This document shows positions 36,143-45,119 of a DNA stretch of 64,000 bases, piece after piece; the stretch's first letter is position 1, and every line of letters starts with the position of its first letter. A program made the translations under genes and the position numbers. Below the pieces are notes generated by a model. That model saw only the letters and a list, made by a program, of their open reading frames with translations. It was not told where the DNA came from and did not search any database. The DNA is from Clostridium fermenticellae. Its GTDB lineage: Bacteria > Bacillota > Clostridia > Clostridiales > Clostridiaceae. The stretch covers positions 2,314,183 to 2,378,182 of the forward strand of contig NZ_CP032416.1 of assembly GCF_003600355.1 (NCBI RefSeq), in the 5' to 3' direction.

Positions 36143-36523
36143 TTAATCTATAAGTGCAATTACTTCGACTTCAACCAATGCATCCTTTGGAAGTTTTACT
36201 TCTACACAAGATCTTGCTGGCATATCTTTATTAAAATATTTTGCATAAACTTCATTTACATCACCAAAATCACTCATGTTTTTTACATAAACAGTTGTTT
36301 TTACAACCTTATCAAAAGATGTTCCTGCTTCTTCTAATAAAGCTTTTATATTTTCTAAAGATCTCTCTGTAGCTTTCTTTATATCATCAGATACCAATGA
36401 ACCAGTTGATGGATCTAGTGGTATTTGACCTGATGTAAATAATAAATTTCCTACCTTGACAGCTTGTGAATATGGGCCAACAGCTCCTGGTGCTTTAGTT
36501 GTGCTTATTATTACTTTTTCCAT
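36143..36523 (-). CDS. ridA: RidA family enamine/imine deaminase
   Basis: A 126-residue protein with AVKVGNLLFTSGQIPLDPSTG, NIKALLEEAG and the closing PARSCVEVKLPKDALVEVEVIALI, where the arginine in PARSCVEV is the usual substrate-carboxylate ligand. RidA hydrolyses reactive 2-aminoacrylate released by PLP enzymes. AGGAGG precedes the ATG. It appears to be a single-gene unit; the 171 bases upstream show AT-rich sequence and no clear promoter. Confidence 0.93.
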   Translation of the reverse strand: MEKVIISTTKAPGAVGPYSQAVKVGNLLFTSGQIPLDPSTGSLVSDDIKKATERSLENIKALLEEAGTSFDKVVKTTVYVKNMSDFGDVNEVYAKYFNKDMPARSCVEVKLPKDALVEVEVIALID

Positions 36524-36694
36524 AATTAAAAACCTCCTAAAAAATTATATTATATTAATAAGTTTAGCAAGTTACATGCCAATAAATATAATCTATATAC
36601 TATTTATATTAAGACATGCAAATACTAACTTTATTAAACACTAATTATATAGTACTTTCTCAAAACTAATAATAAAATTTTCACCTTTGATAAA

Positions 36695-37264
36695 TTATTG
36701 GGCAAAACGCAGTATATAATTTCTTCCTTTTATAGTATCAACATGTAAAAGCTGTCCTTTATCAATAACACATTTAATGGTATTGTTAAAAGCCATAAGT
36801 ATCGATTTATTTAAATCACGTGTAACCTCTTCCCTCAATTCCTGAACACCAGGGAAGTCTCTAAGTGGTTCTACATAATCTGCTATGTATATAACCTTTT
36901 GGAGAAGACTCATATCCTTTTTTCCAGTTGTATGATATGCAATCGAACTTAAAATTTCATCATCCTCTATACCAAATTTTTCTTTTGCAACTATCGCACC
37001 TATAATTCCATGCAATAATTTAGGATTTTCCATACATACATTATCTACTTTTATATTATGAGAAAGTGCCATATCAAGTAAATCATTATCACTCATATTT
37101 TTAGCGCAATCATGCGCTAAGCCAGCAATCCTTGCCTTATAGATATCTGCCCCATAAATTTGAGCAAGCTTTACAGCAGTATCTCTGACACTTAAGCTAT
37201 GTTCATATCTTTCAGGTTTAAGATGGTTCTTTAAATAATCTATTATATCATTTTCATTCCACAT
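36695..37264 (-). CDS. yqeK: YqeK family HD-domain Ap4A hydrolase
   Basis: A 189-residue HD-domain protein: RYEHSLSVRDTAVKLAQIYG, LAHDCAKNMSDNDLL (the HD pair), LLHGIIGAIVAKEKFG, IAYHTTGKKDMSLLQKVIYIADYVEP. YqeK enzymes split diadenosine tetraphosphate symmetrically. The frame opens at a GTG at 37276; the ATG at 37264 (MWNENDI) fits the family and has GGAG 11 bases upstream. It follows nadD by 32 bases. The ribosome-silencing gene rsfS, often next, is not here. Confidence 0.9.
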   Translation of the reverse strand: MWNENDIIDYLKNHLKPERYEHSLSVRDTAVKLAQIYGADIYKARIAGLAHDCAKNMSDNDLLDMALSHNIKVDNVCMENPKLLHGIIGAIVAKEKFGIEDDEILSSIAYHTTGKKDMSLLQKVIYIADYVEPLRDFPGVQELREEVTRDLNKSILMAFNNTIKCVIDKGQLLHVDTIKGRNYILRFAQ

Positions 37265-37296
37265 ACCATAAATCACTCCAAAATAATAACATTTAT

Positions 37297-37902
37297 TTAT
37301 TTTTCATACAATTTCAATCTTTTTATCATGTTATAGACATCATACGGCAATAAATAGCTTACATTTCTACCCATTTTTATCGATTTTCTTATATTAGTCG
37401 ACGATATATCCAAAAGAGGTATATCCAATAATATTATATTACTATTATACTTATTTTCCAACTTGTTTTTCTTAGATTCTATATCTTTTATTGAATAACC
37501 CGGTCTATTAAAAACCACAAAATTACATAACTTAAGAATCTGTTCATAATTCTTCCAACTTTCTATATCCATAAGACAATCAACACCTGTTATAAAGTAC
37601 CATTCAGTATGCTTTTCCAAACTATTAAAATATTTAAGAGTTTTATATGTATAGCTTAAATTATGATTTTTTATTTCATAATCACTTAAGCAAAAACTGT
37701 TCTCCTGTTTTATAGCTTTTTTAACCATTGTATATCTCAAGTTTGCATCAGTTATATTTTCATTTAATTTATGAGGCGGATTGCCGGATGGAACAAATAT
37801 AACCTTTTCTAAATTGAATTTATATAGGGCTTCGTAAGCTATATGCAAATGTCCATTATGAATAGGATCAAAGGTCCCACCAAAAATAGCCTTTTTTATC
37901 AT
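37297..37902 (-). CDS. nadD: Nicotinate-nucleotide adenylyltransferase
   Basis: A 201-residue nucleotidyltransferase: [22 protein letters not shown] with the HxGH motif, [28 protein letters not shown] and the C-terminal [14 protein letters not shown]. It forms deamido-NAD from nicotinate mononucleotide and ATP. The ATG at 37902 has GGGAG nine bases upstream; an in-frame codon at 37926 lacks support. It lies between obgE and yqeK. Confidence 0.95.
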   Translation of the reverse strand: MIKKAIFGGTFDPIHNGHLHIAYEALYKFNLEKVIFVPSGNPPHKLNENITDANLRYTMVKKAIKQENSFCLSDYEIKNHNLSYTYKTLKYFNSLEKHTEWYFITGVDCLMDIESWKNYEQILKLCNFVVFNRPGYSIKDIESKKNKLENKYNSNIILLDIPLLDISSTNIRKSIKMGRNVSYLLPYDVYNMIKRLKLYEK

Positions 37903-37943
37903 ATAATATCTCTCCCATGCAGACAACTTAAATAAAAATCTTA

Positions 37944-39218
37944 TTACAGCATATATTCAAATTGGAAATCATTCAAAACCACAGTGTCTCCGTCTTTTAT
38001 TCCCATACTCTTAAGTTCATCAAGTACTCCCTTATTTTTAAGTACTTTATGAAAATACCTCAGTTCATCTGGATCATTTACATTTACACTTGCAAGCAGC
38101 CTATCAACAAAGCTGCCCTCTACTATGTAAGTATCCTCTTCTTTTCTTATTTTATATGTAAATTTCTTTTCTTCTGGTACAAACTTTTCATCATCTGATA
38201 TATGACTGTCTACAATAGGAATCGTACTTAGCATTCTAGCGGCTTCTTTCATAAGTTCATCAATTCCCTGCTTTGTTGCAGCAGATATTTTAAATACCTT
38301 ATCATATCCGAGTTTTGATACCTTTTGTTTAAAGTCTTCAAAAACTTGTTCATCATACAACATATCAGCTTTATTTGCAGCAATTATTTGAGGTCTATCC
38401 CATAGTTTCACATCATACTTTTTCAGCTCTTCATTTATTTTTATAAAATCATCAAAAGGATCTCTTCCTTCAATACCAGAAATATCTACTACATGTATTA
38501 ATAATCTGGTTCTTTCAATATGTCTTAAAAATTGAATGCCCAATCCGACACCTTCTGATGCTCCTTCAATTATTCCCGGAATATCAGCTATTACAAAACT
38601 TGTTATTTTAGGTATGTCAACCACACCTAAATTAGGATTCAATGTTGTGAAATGATAATTTGCTATTTTGGGTCTAGCCTTAGTTACTACAGATAAAATC
38701 GTTGACTTACCTACATTTGGAAATCCAACTAATCCAACATCAGCAAGCACCTTTAATTCAAGTGATATGTATCTTTCTTCTCCTGGCATTCCTGGTTCAG
38801 CAAAATCAGGCGCCTGCCTTGTGGATGTAGCAAATCTAACATTTCCTCTTCCACCTTTGCCACCTTTGGCTACTATACATTTATCTCCCTCATGTGACAA
38901 ATCAGCCATTATCCTATCACTATTTATATCTCTTATAACTGTTCCAACTGGAACAGTTATACATAAAGTATTTCCATCCCTTCCAAAGCATTTTGATCCG
39001 GAACCATTTCCTCCGTTCTCAGCTTTGTACTTTTTTTTATAAGCAAAGTCCAGAAGTGTTGTTATATTAGAATTAGCTATTAATATGACATCACCACCTC
39101 TGCCGCCATCTCCTCCATCAGGACCTCCAAATGGAACATATTTCTCTCTTCTAAAAGAAACAGATCCATCACCACCATCTCCGGATTTTACAAATATTCT
39201 TGCTGTATCAACAAACAC
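37944..39218 (-). CDS. obgE: GTPase ObgE
   Basis: A 424-residue GTPase: glycine-rich Obg domain ([34 protein letters not shown]), G domain with [36 protein letters not shown] and AANKADML, then the OCT domain. It functions in large-subunit assembly and stress and sporulation control. The frame opens at a TTG at 39227 directly against GAGGAG. The GTG at 39218 is nine bases from it and gives the family N-terminus [13 protein letters not shown], so GTG is chosen. Confidence 0.95.
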   Translation of the reverse strand: MFVDTARIFVKSGDGGDGSVSFRREKYVPFGGPDGGDGGRGGDVILIANSNITTLLDFAYKKKYKAENGGNGSGSKCFGRDGNTLCITVPVGTVIRDINSDRIMADLSHEGDKCIVAKGGKGGRGNVRFATSTRQAPDFAEPGMPGEERYISLELKVLADVGLVGFPNVGKSTILSVVTKARPKIANYHFTTLNPNLGVVDIPKITSFVIADIPGIIEGASEGVGLGIQFLRHIERTRLLIHVVDISGIEGRDPFDDFIKINEELKKYDVKLWDRPQIIAANKADMLYDEQVFEDFKQKVSKLGYDKVFKISAATKQGIDELMKEAARMLSTIPIVDSHISDDEKFVPEEKKFTYKIRKEEDTYIVEGSFVDRLLASVNVNDPDELRYFHKVLKNKGVLDELKSMGIKDGDTVVLNDFQFEYML

Positions 39219-39236
39219 TATTTCCAACTCCTCTTT

Positions 39237-39779
39237 TTATAATAGAAATGTAACTCTATATCCCAAATCATCTCCATAGCTATATTTGTGTAATTTAAAT
39301 CCTTCAATATCTAAATCCATAGAGTCCCAATTTTCCATCCAATTCAATTCGTCACCAAGATTTTCATTATTTGATATAAGAAAGCTTTGACCTATCTTAT
39401 CTTCAAAAATGTATATATAAATATTTTTACAATTATTATTTTCAAACCTATTAAATATATTTTTTACTAAATTACTTTTTTTAATATAATCTTTTTCAAA
39501 AAACCTTATATAAAATTTGTCTATTTCCACATTGGCTTCAATAAAATAGCCTTTTCGTGAAATAGCTGTTATATTTTCCTCAAGACATAGTCCAAAATAA
39601 TTATCTTCTAACGCATATATAGAACTTATAATTGCATTTCGTTTACCTAACTTTTCCAAATAATTGGTTGCCTTATCAACGTCGCTCATCTGCAGATAGC
39701 CATATACAATTTGAATATCGTTCATAAAATCATGACGCTGCTTTCTCATAAGATTAATATATTCTTCAATATTATTCAT
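39237..39779 (-). CDS. Spo0B-like sensor-kinase-type protein
   Basis: A 180-residue protein. Residues 5-40 (EEYINLMRKQRHDFMNDIQIVYGYLQMSDVDKATNYLEKL region) match the Spo0B-type alpha-helical hairpin with its histidine H16 in RHDFMND. The remainder is a short ATPase-like domain without visible N or G boxes. In Bacillus spo0B lies between rpmA and obg and passes phosphate from Spo0F to Spo0A; this gene is in the same slot. Clostridium is generally described as lacking the Spo0F/Spo0B relay, so its partner here is unknown. It ends 19 bases before obgE, with a terminator upstream isolating it from rpmA. Confidence 0.8.
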   Translation of the reverse strand: MNNIEEYINLMRKQRHDFMNDIQIVYGYLQMSDVDKATNYLEKLGKRNAIISSIYALEDNYFGLCLEENITAISRKGYFIEANVEIDKFYIRFFEKDYIKKSNLVKNIFNRFENNNCKNIYIYIFEDKIGQSFLISNNENLGDELNWMENWDSMDLDIEGFKLHKYSYGDDLGYRVTFLL

Positions 39780-39824
39780 ATAACATCACCACCAATAATT
39801 AAAAAATTAAGCTAATAAGGTTTC

Positions 39825-39850
39825 AAAAAAAGCACCCTACGTCAGGGTGC
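39825..39850 (-). terminator. Terminator of the rplU-prp-rpmA operon
   Basis: GCACCCT, 5-base loop, AGGGTGC followed on the minus strand by seven T: a compact, GC-rich rho-independent terminator 12 bases after the rpmA stop. Confidence 0.9.
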
Positions 39851-39861
39851 CTTATCATAAG

Positions 39862-40173
39862 CTATTCTGCCATTTCTGCTGCTACCTTTTCAATATCTAC
39901 AGGATAAACACTAGCTTTCTTTTTACTCTTTCCTACTCTTTCGTATTTAACTACTCCATCTATTTTTGCGAACAAAGTATCGTCTCCACCTTTTCCAACA
40001 TTATCTCCTGGATGAATCTTTGTTCCTCTTTGTCTAACTAATATATTTCCAGCTAAAACAAATTGTCCATCAGCACATTTAGTACCAAGTCTTTTTGATT
40101 CACTATCTCTGCCATTTCTTGTGCTACCCATTCCTTTTTTATGAGCAAATAACTGAAGGTTTATTAGTAACAT
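39862..40173 (-). CDS. rpmA: 50S ribosomal protein bL27 (pro-form)
   Basis: A 103-residue protein. It begins [21 protein letters not shown]. Residues 1-9 (ending LQLF) are the N-terminal extension that Firmicutes cleave to expose the AHKKG end that reaches the peptidyl-transferase centre. The protease gene prp lies directly upstream. A GTG at 40182 opens the frame, but AGGAGG is placed for the ATG at 40173. Confidence 0.96.
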   Translation of the reverse strand: MLLINLQLFAHKKGMGSTRNGRDSESKRLGTKCADGQFVLAGNILVRQRGTKIHPGDNVGKGGDDTLFAKIDGVVKYERVGKSKKKASVYPVDIEKVAAEMAE

Positions 40174-40175
40174 AT

Positions 40176-40505
40176 CTACCACACCTCCTTTACACCAATT
40201 TTTATATAATCTCCGTAACTTATTTCAAGATTTTTCAAACCTAACAACATTGTCTTTATAAGTACCTGGCATTCCTCTATATTCTCGTCTGATAACCTTT
40301 CAATAGAAAAATCCAAAAAACCATTATCTATAGTATATTCAGCATTAACCTTCAAAACCTCTAACATGCCAATTAGAATAGTCTGTGATATAACCGAAAC
40401 AGCACTACATACCATATCAAATTCTTGATTAGTTGACTCAGCATGACCTTTTAGTCTTGCCGAAACAAAATTGCCAGATTTTTTAACAAACTCTACATTA
40501 ACCAT
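40176..40505 (-). CDS. prp: Ribosomal-processing cysteine protease Prp (YsxB)
   Basis: A 109-residue cysteine protease with the catalytic pair visible in [23 protein letters not shown] (histidine about residue 20, cysteine about residue 32). Prp removes the N-terminal extension of L27, the product of the next gene. Its start lies two bases after the rplU stop, so translation is probably coupled. Confidence 0.94.
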   Translation of the reverse strand: MVNVEFVKKSGNFVSARLKGHAESTNQEFDMVCSAVSVISQTILIGMLEVLKVNAEYTIDNGFLDFSIERLSDENIEECQVLIKTMLLGLKNLEISYGDYIKIGVKEVW

Positions 40506-40507
40506 AA

Positions 40508-40822
40508 TTATGCATCTATTTTTTCTATTTGTAATTTAGTGTACGGCTGTCTGTGACCTTGTTTTTTTCTGTAGTCTTTCTTTCTCTTGTACTTGAATAC
40601 AACAATTTTTTTGCTTTTTCCCTGAGCAACTACTTTAGCTGTAACTTTTGCTCCTTCAACTGCAGGGGTTCCTACTACGAACTCTCCATTGTCTTTTGAA
40701 ACTGCAAGAACGTTATCTATTTCAACTGTACTATCTACTTCAGCTTCTAATTTTTCAACGTATATAACGTCTCCTTCTGAAACCTGGTACTGTTTTCCTC
40801 CAGTAACTAAAACTGCATACAT
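40508..40822 (-). CDS. rplU: 50S ribosomal protein bL21
   Basis: A 104-residue protein starting [25 protein letters not shown] and ending [23 protein letters not shown], the full bL21 signature. AGGAGG lies eight bases before the ATG at 40822; an in-frame GTG at 40831 is rejected. It heads the rplU-prp-rpmA operon and has a structured leader. Confidence 0.97.
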   Translation of the reverse strand: MYAVLVTGGKQYQVSEGDVIYVEKLEAEVDSTVEIDNVLAVSKDNGEFVVGTPAVEGAKVTAKVVAQGKSKKIVVFKYKRKKDYRKKQGHRQPYTKLQIEKIDA

Positions 40823-40902
40823 ATAAAACACCTCCTCTATCCAGTCTCGCCATTAAGGTACATATGTATATGTTTAAAAACCTAATCTGTGCGGCCTACA
40901 TC
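40823..40902 (-). ncRNA. L21 leader RNA (autoregulatory element)
   Basis: Between the promoter and rplU the transcript contains TGTAGGCCGCACAG, ATTAGGT, an AT-rich segment, ACCTTAAT, GGCGAGACTG. ATTAGGT pairs with ACCTTAAT, and CAG and GCC on the left pair with CTG and GGC on the right, giving a nested stem. Position and outline fit the ribosomal protein L21 leader of Firmicutes; the motif match is from memory. Confidence 0.6.
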
Positions 40903-40906
40903 AGTC

Positions 40907-40935
40907 ATTTTAACATATGGTATATTATTTGTAAA
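40907..40935 (-). promoter_or_regulatory. Sigma-A promoter of rplU-prp-rpmA
   Basis: TTTACA (40935-40930), 17 bases, TAAAAT (40912-40907) on the minus strand, 36 bases after the rng stop codon. A small GCATAAAAATGC stem overlaps the upstream side. Confidence 0.7.
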
Positions 40936-40970
40936 GCATTTTTATGCTGTATTCCTCACAATTATCTATA

Positions 40971-42425
40971 TTATATACTATGATTGGATGTATAGACATT
41001 AAAGTCACTTAATGCATTTATTTGGCTTGAAAATATAAGTGGCTCAACCTTATAATAAAGCTTTGAGTCATATGTTAAATATATATTTAAGCATAATGCA
41101 TTAATATTTCTTATAAACTGTAACATATTACTCTCAACACTTCGCTCATATATAGTATTTAATGTTATATGTATATTCTTTATATTATTTCCACATACTC
41201 TTTCTTCTATTTTATTTCTTATTAACATACATAAATAAGAAAATTTTAACCTTTTTCCTTTTCCACTGCACACATCACAATTTTCATATATATATTCATA
41301 CAATGATCTATTTACCCTTTTGCGAGCTATCTGCACCAGATTAAGTTCCGTAAAAGGATAAACTGCAGTCTTGTTTTTATCATCACAGAAACCATTTTTA
41401 AGTTTATCTATTACTTTACATTTGTTTAATTCATCTTTCATATCTATAAAATCCACAACTATTATACCACTCAAATTTCTAAGTCTTATTTGCCTTGCTA
41501 TTTCCTCTGCAGCCTCATAATTGGTATTATAAGCTGTTCTTTCCTTGGTATAGTTCTTAATATTTTTACCTGAATTAACATCTATGACATACATAGCCTC
41601 AGTTTTATTAATAACTATATATCCCCCACATTTAAGATAAATTCGATCATTTAAAAGCTTTAGAAGTTCATTTTCTATACCGTAATGTTCAAATAAATTA
41701 GGCTTTCCTATAAAAATTTTAGATTCCATTTCGTTATACAATGAATCTTCCAAAAAGTTTTTTATAGAAATATAATCCTTTTCGTCATTCAAATATACAC
41801 TAAGATTATAAAAGCTAACTCTATCCCTAAGTATTTTCCCTATAATGCCGCCATTATTAAATAAAATTCCTGACTTAGTATTATAATTAGCTTTCATAAT
41901 GACATCATTATATAAAATATACAGTTTTTTCATTTCATTATTTATATCTTCTATTTTTGCATTCCCAGCAGCAGTTCTGAGCATTACTCCTGTATCTTTT
42001 GGTTTTTTTATATTATGTATAATATATTCTTTAAAATCTCTGTCAGTTATTTTTTTAGAAAAATTAACCATGGTGTTTGATGTAATTAAGGCTGAATAGA
42101 CTCCAGGTATACTTATATCACCCGTAACTCTTGGTCCTTTATCATAAGAACCTTCTTTAACTATTTGAACTATTATACTGTCTCCCTTTTTTAAATTACC
42201 ATTATTAAATTTTTCATCAACATAAATATATGCATTTTTCTCATATCCTATATCTATAAAAGCGCATCCAATAGAAGGCACAACATTCTTCACAATTCCT
42301 AAATATATTTCTCCATAACATGGTACACAAGAATCCTCTTCCATAAAATATTCCTCAATTACTCCATCATTCCTTATAACTATTCTCAAAAGATCCTCAT
42401 GCCTTTCTACAAACATTTCCTTCAA
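40971..42425 (-). CDS. rng: Ribonuclease E/G family protein
   Basis: A 484-residue protein: an S1-like domain (YLGIVKNVVPSIGCAFIDIGYEKNAYIYV), a nuclease core with MYVIDVNSGKN and IIVVDFIDMKDELNKCKV whose aspartates bind metal, and the zinc-link CDVCSGKGKRL. Such enzymes process rRNA and mRNA. A TTG start at 42425 (MKEMFVERHEDLLRI) has AAGGTG upstream and matches the family N-terminus. It lies between the radical-SAM-linked gene and rplU, a common clostridial arrangement. Confidence 0.92.
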   Translation of the reverse strand: MKEMFVERHEDLLRIVIRNDGVIEEYFMEEDSCVPCYGEIYLGIVKNVVPSIGCAFIDIGYEKNAYIYVDEKFNNGNLKKGDSIIVQIVKEGSYDKGPRVTGDISIPGVYSALITSNTMVNFSKKITDRDFKEYIIHNIKKPKDTGVMLRTAAGNAKIEDINNEMKKLYILYNDVIMKANYNTKSGILFNNGGIIGKILRDRVSFYNLSVYLNDEKDYISIKNFLEDSLYNEMESKIFIGKPNLFEHYGIENELLKLLNDRIYLKCGGYIVINKTEAMYVIDVNSGKNIKNYTKERTAYNTNYEAAEEIARQIRLRNLSGIIVVDFIDMKDELNKCKVIDKLKNGFCDDKNKTAVYPFTELNLVQIARKRVNRSLYEYIYENCDVCSGKGKRLKFSYLCMLIRNKIEERVCGNNIKNIHITLNTIYERSVESNMLQFIRNINALCLNIYLTYDSKLYYKVEPLIFSSQINALSDFNVYTSNHSI

Positions 42426-42448
42426 TCAGATCACCTTCTCTTATAATA

Positions 42449-43180
42449 TTATTGATTACAATTTTCTGCTGCTTCATAAAGAGGAACTAAACCTTTTTCT
42501 GAATTTGCATACATTTCTTCTCTCTTTATATCAATAAAAGCATCCAAATTTGCCCCATACGTATTATCCTGTATAAATTTTGCAATGAGTACCGGAGAAA
42601 GATTTTGTCTGCTGCCACATAGAACCAAAACTTCTACAATCAAAACATTTTCTTCTATCTTGTAGTTAAATCTTTTTATCATTGGTTTTATATCAACCCT
42701 CGCTTCTTTAGTTTTACTCTTTTTTAAAGTTTCCCATTTCTCCATTTTTAATAAGTTCTCAATACTAGTTTTTATTGAAATTTTGTCTAAATACTTAATA
42801 TTTATTAAATATTTTGCAGCATCCACCGCTGCCATGGCTTTAAATACTTTTATATTTTTAGCTTTATTTACCTTAACTGCTTTAAATATTTTTATTCCTG
42901 GCGGAGCAACCTCATTCAATTTATCCAATATAATTTGCGGATCTACATCTTCTCTGAGTTCTAGATCCATATAATCTCCAGATGAATAAACTCCAACAGC
43001 TAAAGGTTGTGCAAGTGATATATTAACATGTGGATTAAAACCTTTAGAAAATTCCAAAGGGAGACCTGACCTTCTGAGCATTCTCTGAATAGTCCTCATA
43101 AGATCAAGATGTCCAACAAATTTTATAATATCCTCTTTACTAAACTTCACTAAATAGCGCACCTTCAAAACACTTCCCAT
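42449..43180 (-). CDS. TIGR03936 family radical-SAM-linked protein (DUF2344)
   Basis: A 243-residue protein with YLVKFSKEDIIKFVGHLDLMRTIQRMLRRSGLPLEFS and KGFNPHVNISLAQPLAVGVYSSGDYMDLEL, the DUF2344 signature. The family always neighbours or fuses with the TIGR03960 radical-SAM protein; its function is not established. It overlaps that gene by 41 bases at the ATG used here. A GTG at 43162, nearer the conserved VRYLVKF, is an alternative start. Confidence 0.88.
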   Translation of the reverse strand: MGSVLKVRYLVKFSKEDIIKFVGHLDLMRTIQRMLRRSGLPLEFSKGFNPHVNISLAQPLAVGVYSSGDYMDLELREDVDPQIILDKLNEVAPPGIKIFKAVKVNKAKNIKVFKAMAAVDAAKYLINIKYLDKISIKTSIENLLKMEKWETLKKSKTKEARVDIKPMIKRFNYKIEENVLIVEVLVLCGSRQNLSPVLIAKFIQDNTYGANLDAFIDIKREEMYANSEKGLVPLYEAAENCNQ

Positions 43181-44996
43181 CCAAATTATTATTCACTCCG
43201 CATCCCTTGCAACCTTTTCTGCAATCAGGAGTCACTTCAGCCTTTTTAGCTTTTTCATTTTCACGTATCAAAAAATTCTTATCAACTCCCACATCTACAA
43301 AATCCCAGGGCAATATTTCATCATATTCCCTTTGTCTATATGCATAAAAGTCACCATCTATATTACATTCTCTAAATGCTTTCATCCACGCATCAAAATT
43401 AAAATACTCTGCCCAGCCATCAAATTTGACTCCATTTTCAAAAGCTTTAACAAGAACATCACAAAGTTTTCTATCTCCCCTTGCAAATATTGCTTCAAGA
43501 TAACTTAAAGGTGTATCATGCCAGTTATAAACCACATTCCTGTTCTTTATGAGTCCTCTCAGATTACTTATTTTTTCTTTTATGTCACCCATTCTCGCTT
43601 GAGGTGACCATTGAAAAGGTGTAAATGGTTTAGGCACAAATGTAGACGTACTCACTGTAACCTTAAGTCCCTTTCTTCTTACTTGTTTAGGAACTTCATA
43701 ATATTCCTTAGTGACCTTATAGGCAAGTTCCGCTATTCCACTAACATCATCCATGGTTTCATATGGAAGTCCTATCATAAAATAAAGTTTTATAGTAGAC
43801 CATCCCGATTCAAATGCACTTCTTACAGAATTCATTAAATCCTGCTCTGTTACTCCTTTATTTATCACATCTCTCATCCTCTGAGTACCTGCCTCAGGGG
43901 CAAATGTCAGTCCTGTCTTTCTGATCTTCTGAATTTCATTTATGAGATCAACAAAAAACGAATCAATTCTGAGTGATGGAAGAGACACTCCGACCTTATC
44001 TTTTTCATGTTTTCTAACCAAACTATGTATCAAATTCTGTATATCCGAATAATCACATATACTCAATGATGTCAAAGATATCTCCGGATATCCAGTACTA
44101 TGTATTAATTTTTCCGCCAACTCTAAAAGCCTATCTGTCTTCTTTTCTCTAACAGGTCTATATATCATTCCTGCCTGACAAAATCTACATCCTCTAGTAC
44201 ATCCTCTAAAAGTTTCAAGAACTATTCTATCATGTACTATATCAATATACGGTACAACAAGTTTATCAGGATATGAAACATCATTAAAATTATTTATTAT
44301 TCTCTTTTTTATCCTTTTAGGGACATCATCGTATATCGGCTTAAATTCTTTTATTGTACCATCTTTATTATAATCGACTGTATAAAGTGATGGTACATAA
44401 ATACCATCTATATGAGATAGTTCTCTTAAAAATTGTTTTTTGCTCTTCCTGTTTTTATACTCTCTATAGAGATCCATTATCTCGCTCATCTGTTCTTCCC
44501 CCTCACCCATAGCAAAAAAATCAGCTATATCATAAAGTGGCTCGGGATTATACGCACATGGCCCTCCACACATTATTATAGGATCGTCTTCTGATCTTTC
44601 TGATGCCCTTACAGGTATTCCCGATAAATCAAGCATATTTAATATGTTTGAGTAACTCATCTCATACTGAAGTGTAAACCCTAAAAAGTCAAACTTTTTT
44701 AATGGATCCTTACTCTCAAGTGCATAAAGCGGTATATTATTTTTCCTCATGAGGTCTTCCATATCGGGCCATGGTGCAAAAACTCTTTCACAAAACGTGT
44801 CTTTTCTTTCATTTAGAATGTAATAAAGTATTTTCATACCTAGATGTGACATTCCAACTTCATAGACATCAGGAAAACAAAAAGCATATCTGATATCCAT
44901 CTTTTCTATATCTTTATTATAGGAATTAAATTCTCCTCCTATATAACGTGCTGGTTTTTCAACTTTAAACAATATATCATCCGAAATTTTATTCAT
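43140..44996 (-). CDS. TIGR03960 family B12-binding/radical SAM protein
   Basis: A 618-residue protein: a B12-binding-type Rossmann region (RYAFCFPDVYEVGMSHLGMKILYYIL), IIMCGGPCAYNPEPL, a radical-SAM CxxxCxxC in ETFRGCTRGCRFCQAGMIYRPV (around residue 270), TLRIDSF-type barrel motifs (SLPSLRIDSFFVD, TFAPEAGTQRMRDVINKG) and a cysteine-rich C-terminus (CRKGCKGCGVNN). The reaction is unknown. Its constant pairing with TIGR03936 and rng suggests an RNA- or ribosome-linked modification, which is inference. GGAGGATAATAA precedes the ATG. Confidence 0.9.
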   Translation of the reverse strand: MNKISDDILFKVEKPARYIGGEFNSYNKDIEKMDIRYAFCFPDVYEVGMSHLGMKILYYILNERKDTFCERVFAPWPDMEDLMRKNNIPLYALESKDPLKKFDFLGFTLQYEMSYSNILNMLDLSGIPVRASERSEDDPIIMCGGPCAYNPEPLYDIADFFAMGEGEEQMSEIMDLYREYKNRKSKKQFLRELSHIDGIYVPSLYTVDYNKDGTIKEFKPIYDDVPKRIKKRIINNFNDVSYPDKLVVPYIDIVHDRIVLETFRGCTRGCRFCQAGMIYRPVREKKTDRLLELAEKLIHSTGYPEISLTSLSICDYSDIQNLIHSLVRKHEKDKVGVSLPSLRIDSFFVDLINEIQKIRKTGLTFAPEAGTQRMRDVINKGVTEQDLMNSVRSAFESGWSTIKLYFMIGLPYETMDDVSGIAELAYKVTKEYYEVPKQVRRKGLKVTVSTSTFVPKPFTPFQWSPQARMGDIKEKISNLRGLIKNRNVVYNWHDTPLSYLEAIFARGDRKLCDVLVKAFENGVKFDGWAEYFNFDAWMKAFRECNIDGDFYAYRQREYDEILPWDFVDVGVDKNFLIRENEKAKKAEVTPDCRKGCKGCGVNNNLDGKCFEGALFSEV

Positions 44997-45058
44997 TTAT
45001 TATCCTCCGTAAGTATTTCTTATATCTCTATATTTTATCACAACAATAATAACTTTAT

Positions 45059-45119
45059 ATATATGGTTTGTAATTCCAAGCTTAAGTTATACGTAAGCTT
45101 GGAATTACAAACCATATAT
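45059..45119. repeat. Long perfect hairpin between spoIVFB and the radical SAM gene
   Basis: 26-bp arms (centred on GGTTTGTAATTCCAAGCTTA and its complement) with a 9-base loop, overlapping the spoIVFB stop codon. There is no U-tract on either strand, so a plain terminator is not supported, though such a stem could stop or process transcripts. Its sequence resembles the repeat at 6925-7025 (GGGTTTATAA, then AAGCTTA). Confidence 0.7.
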
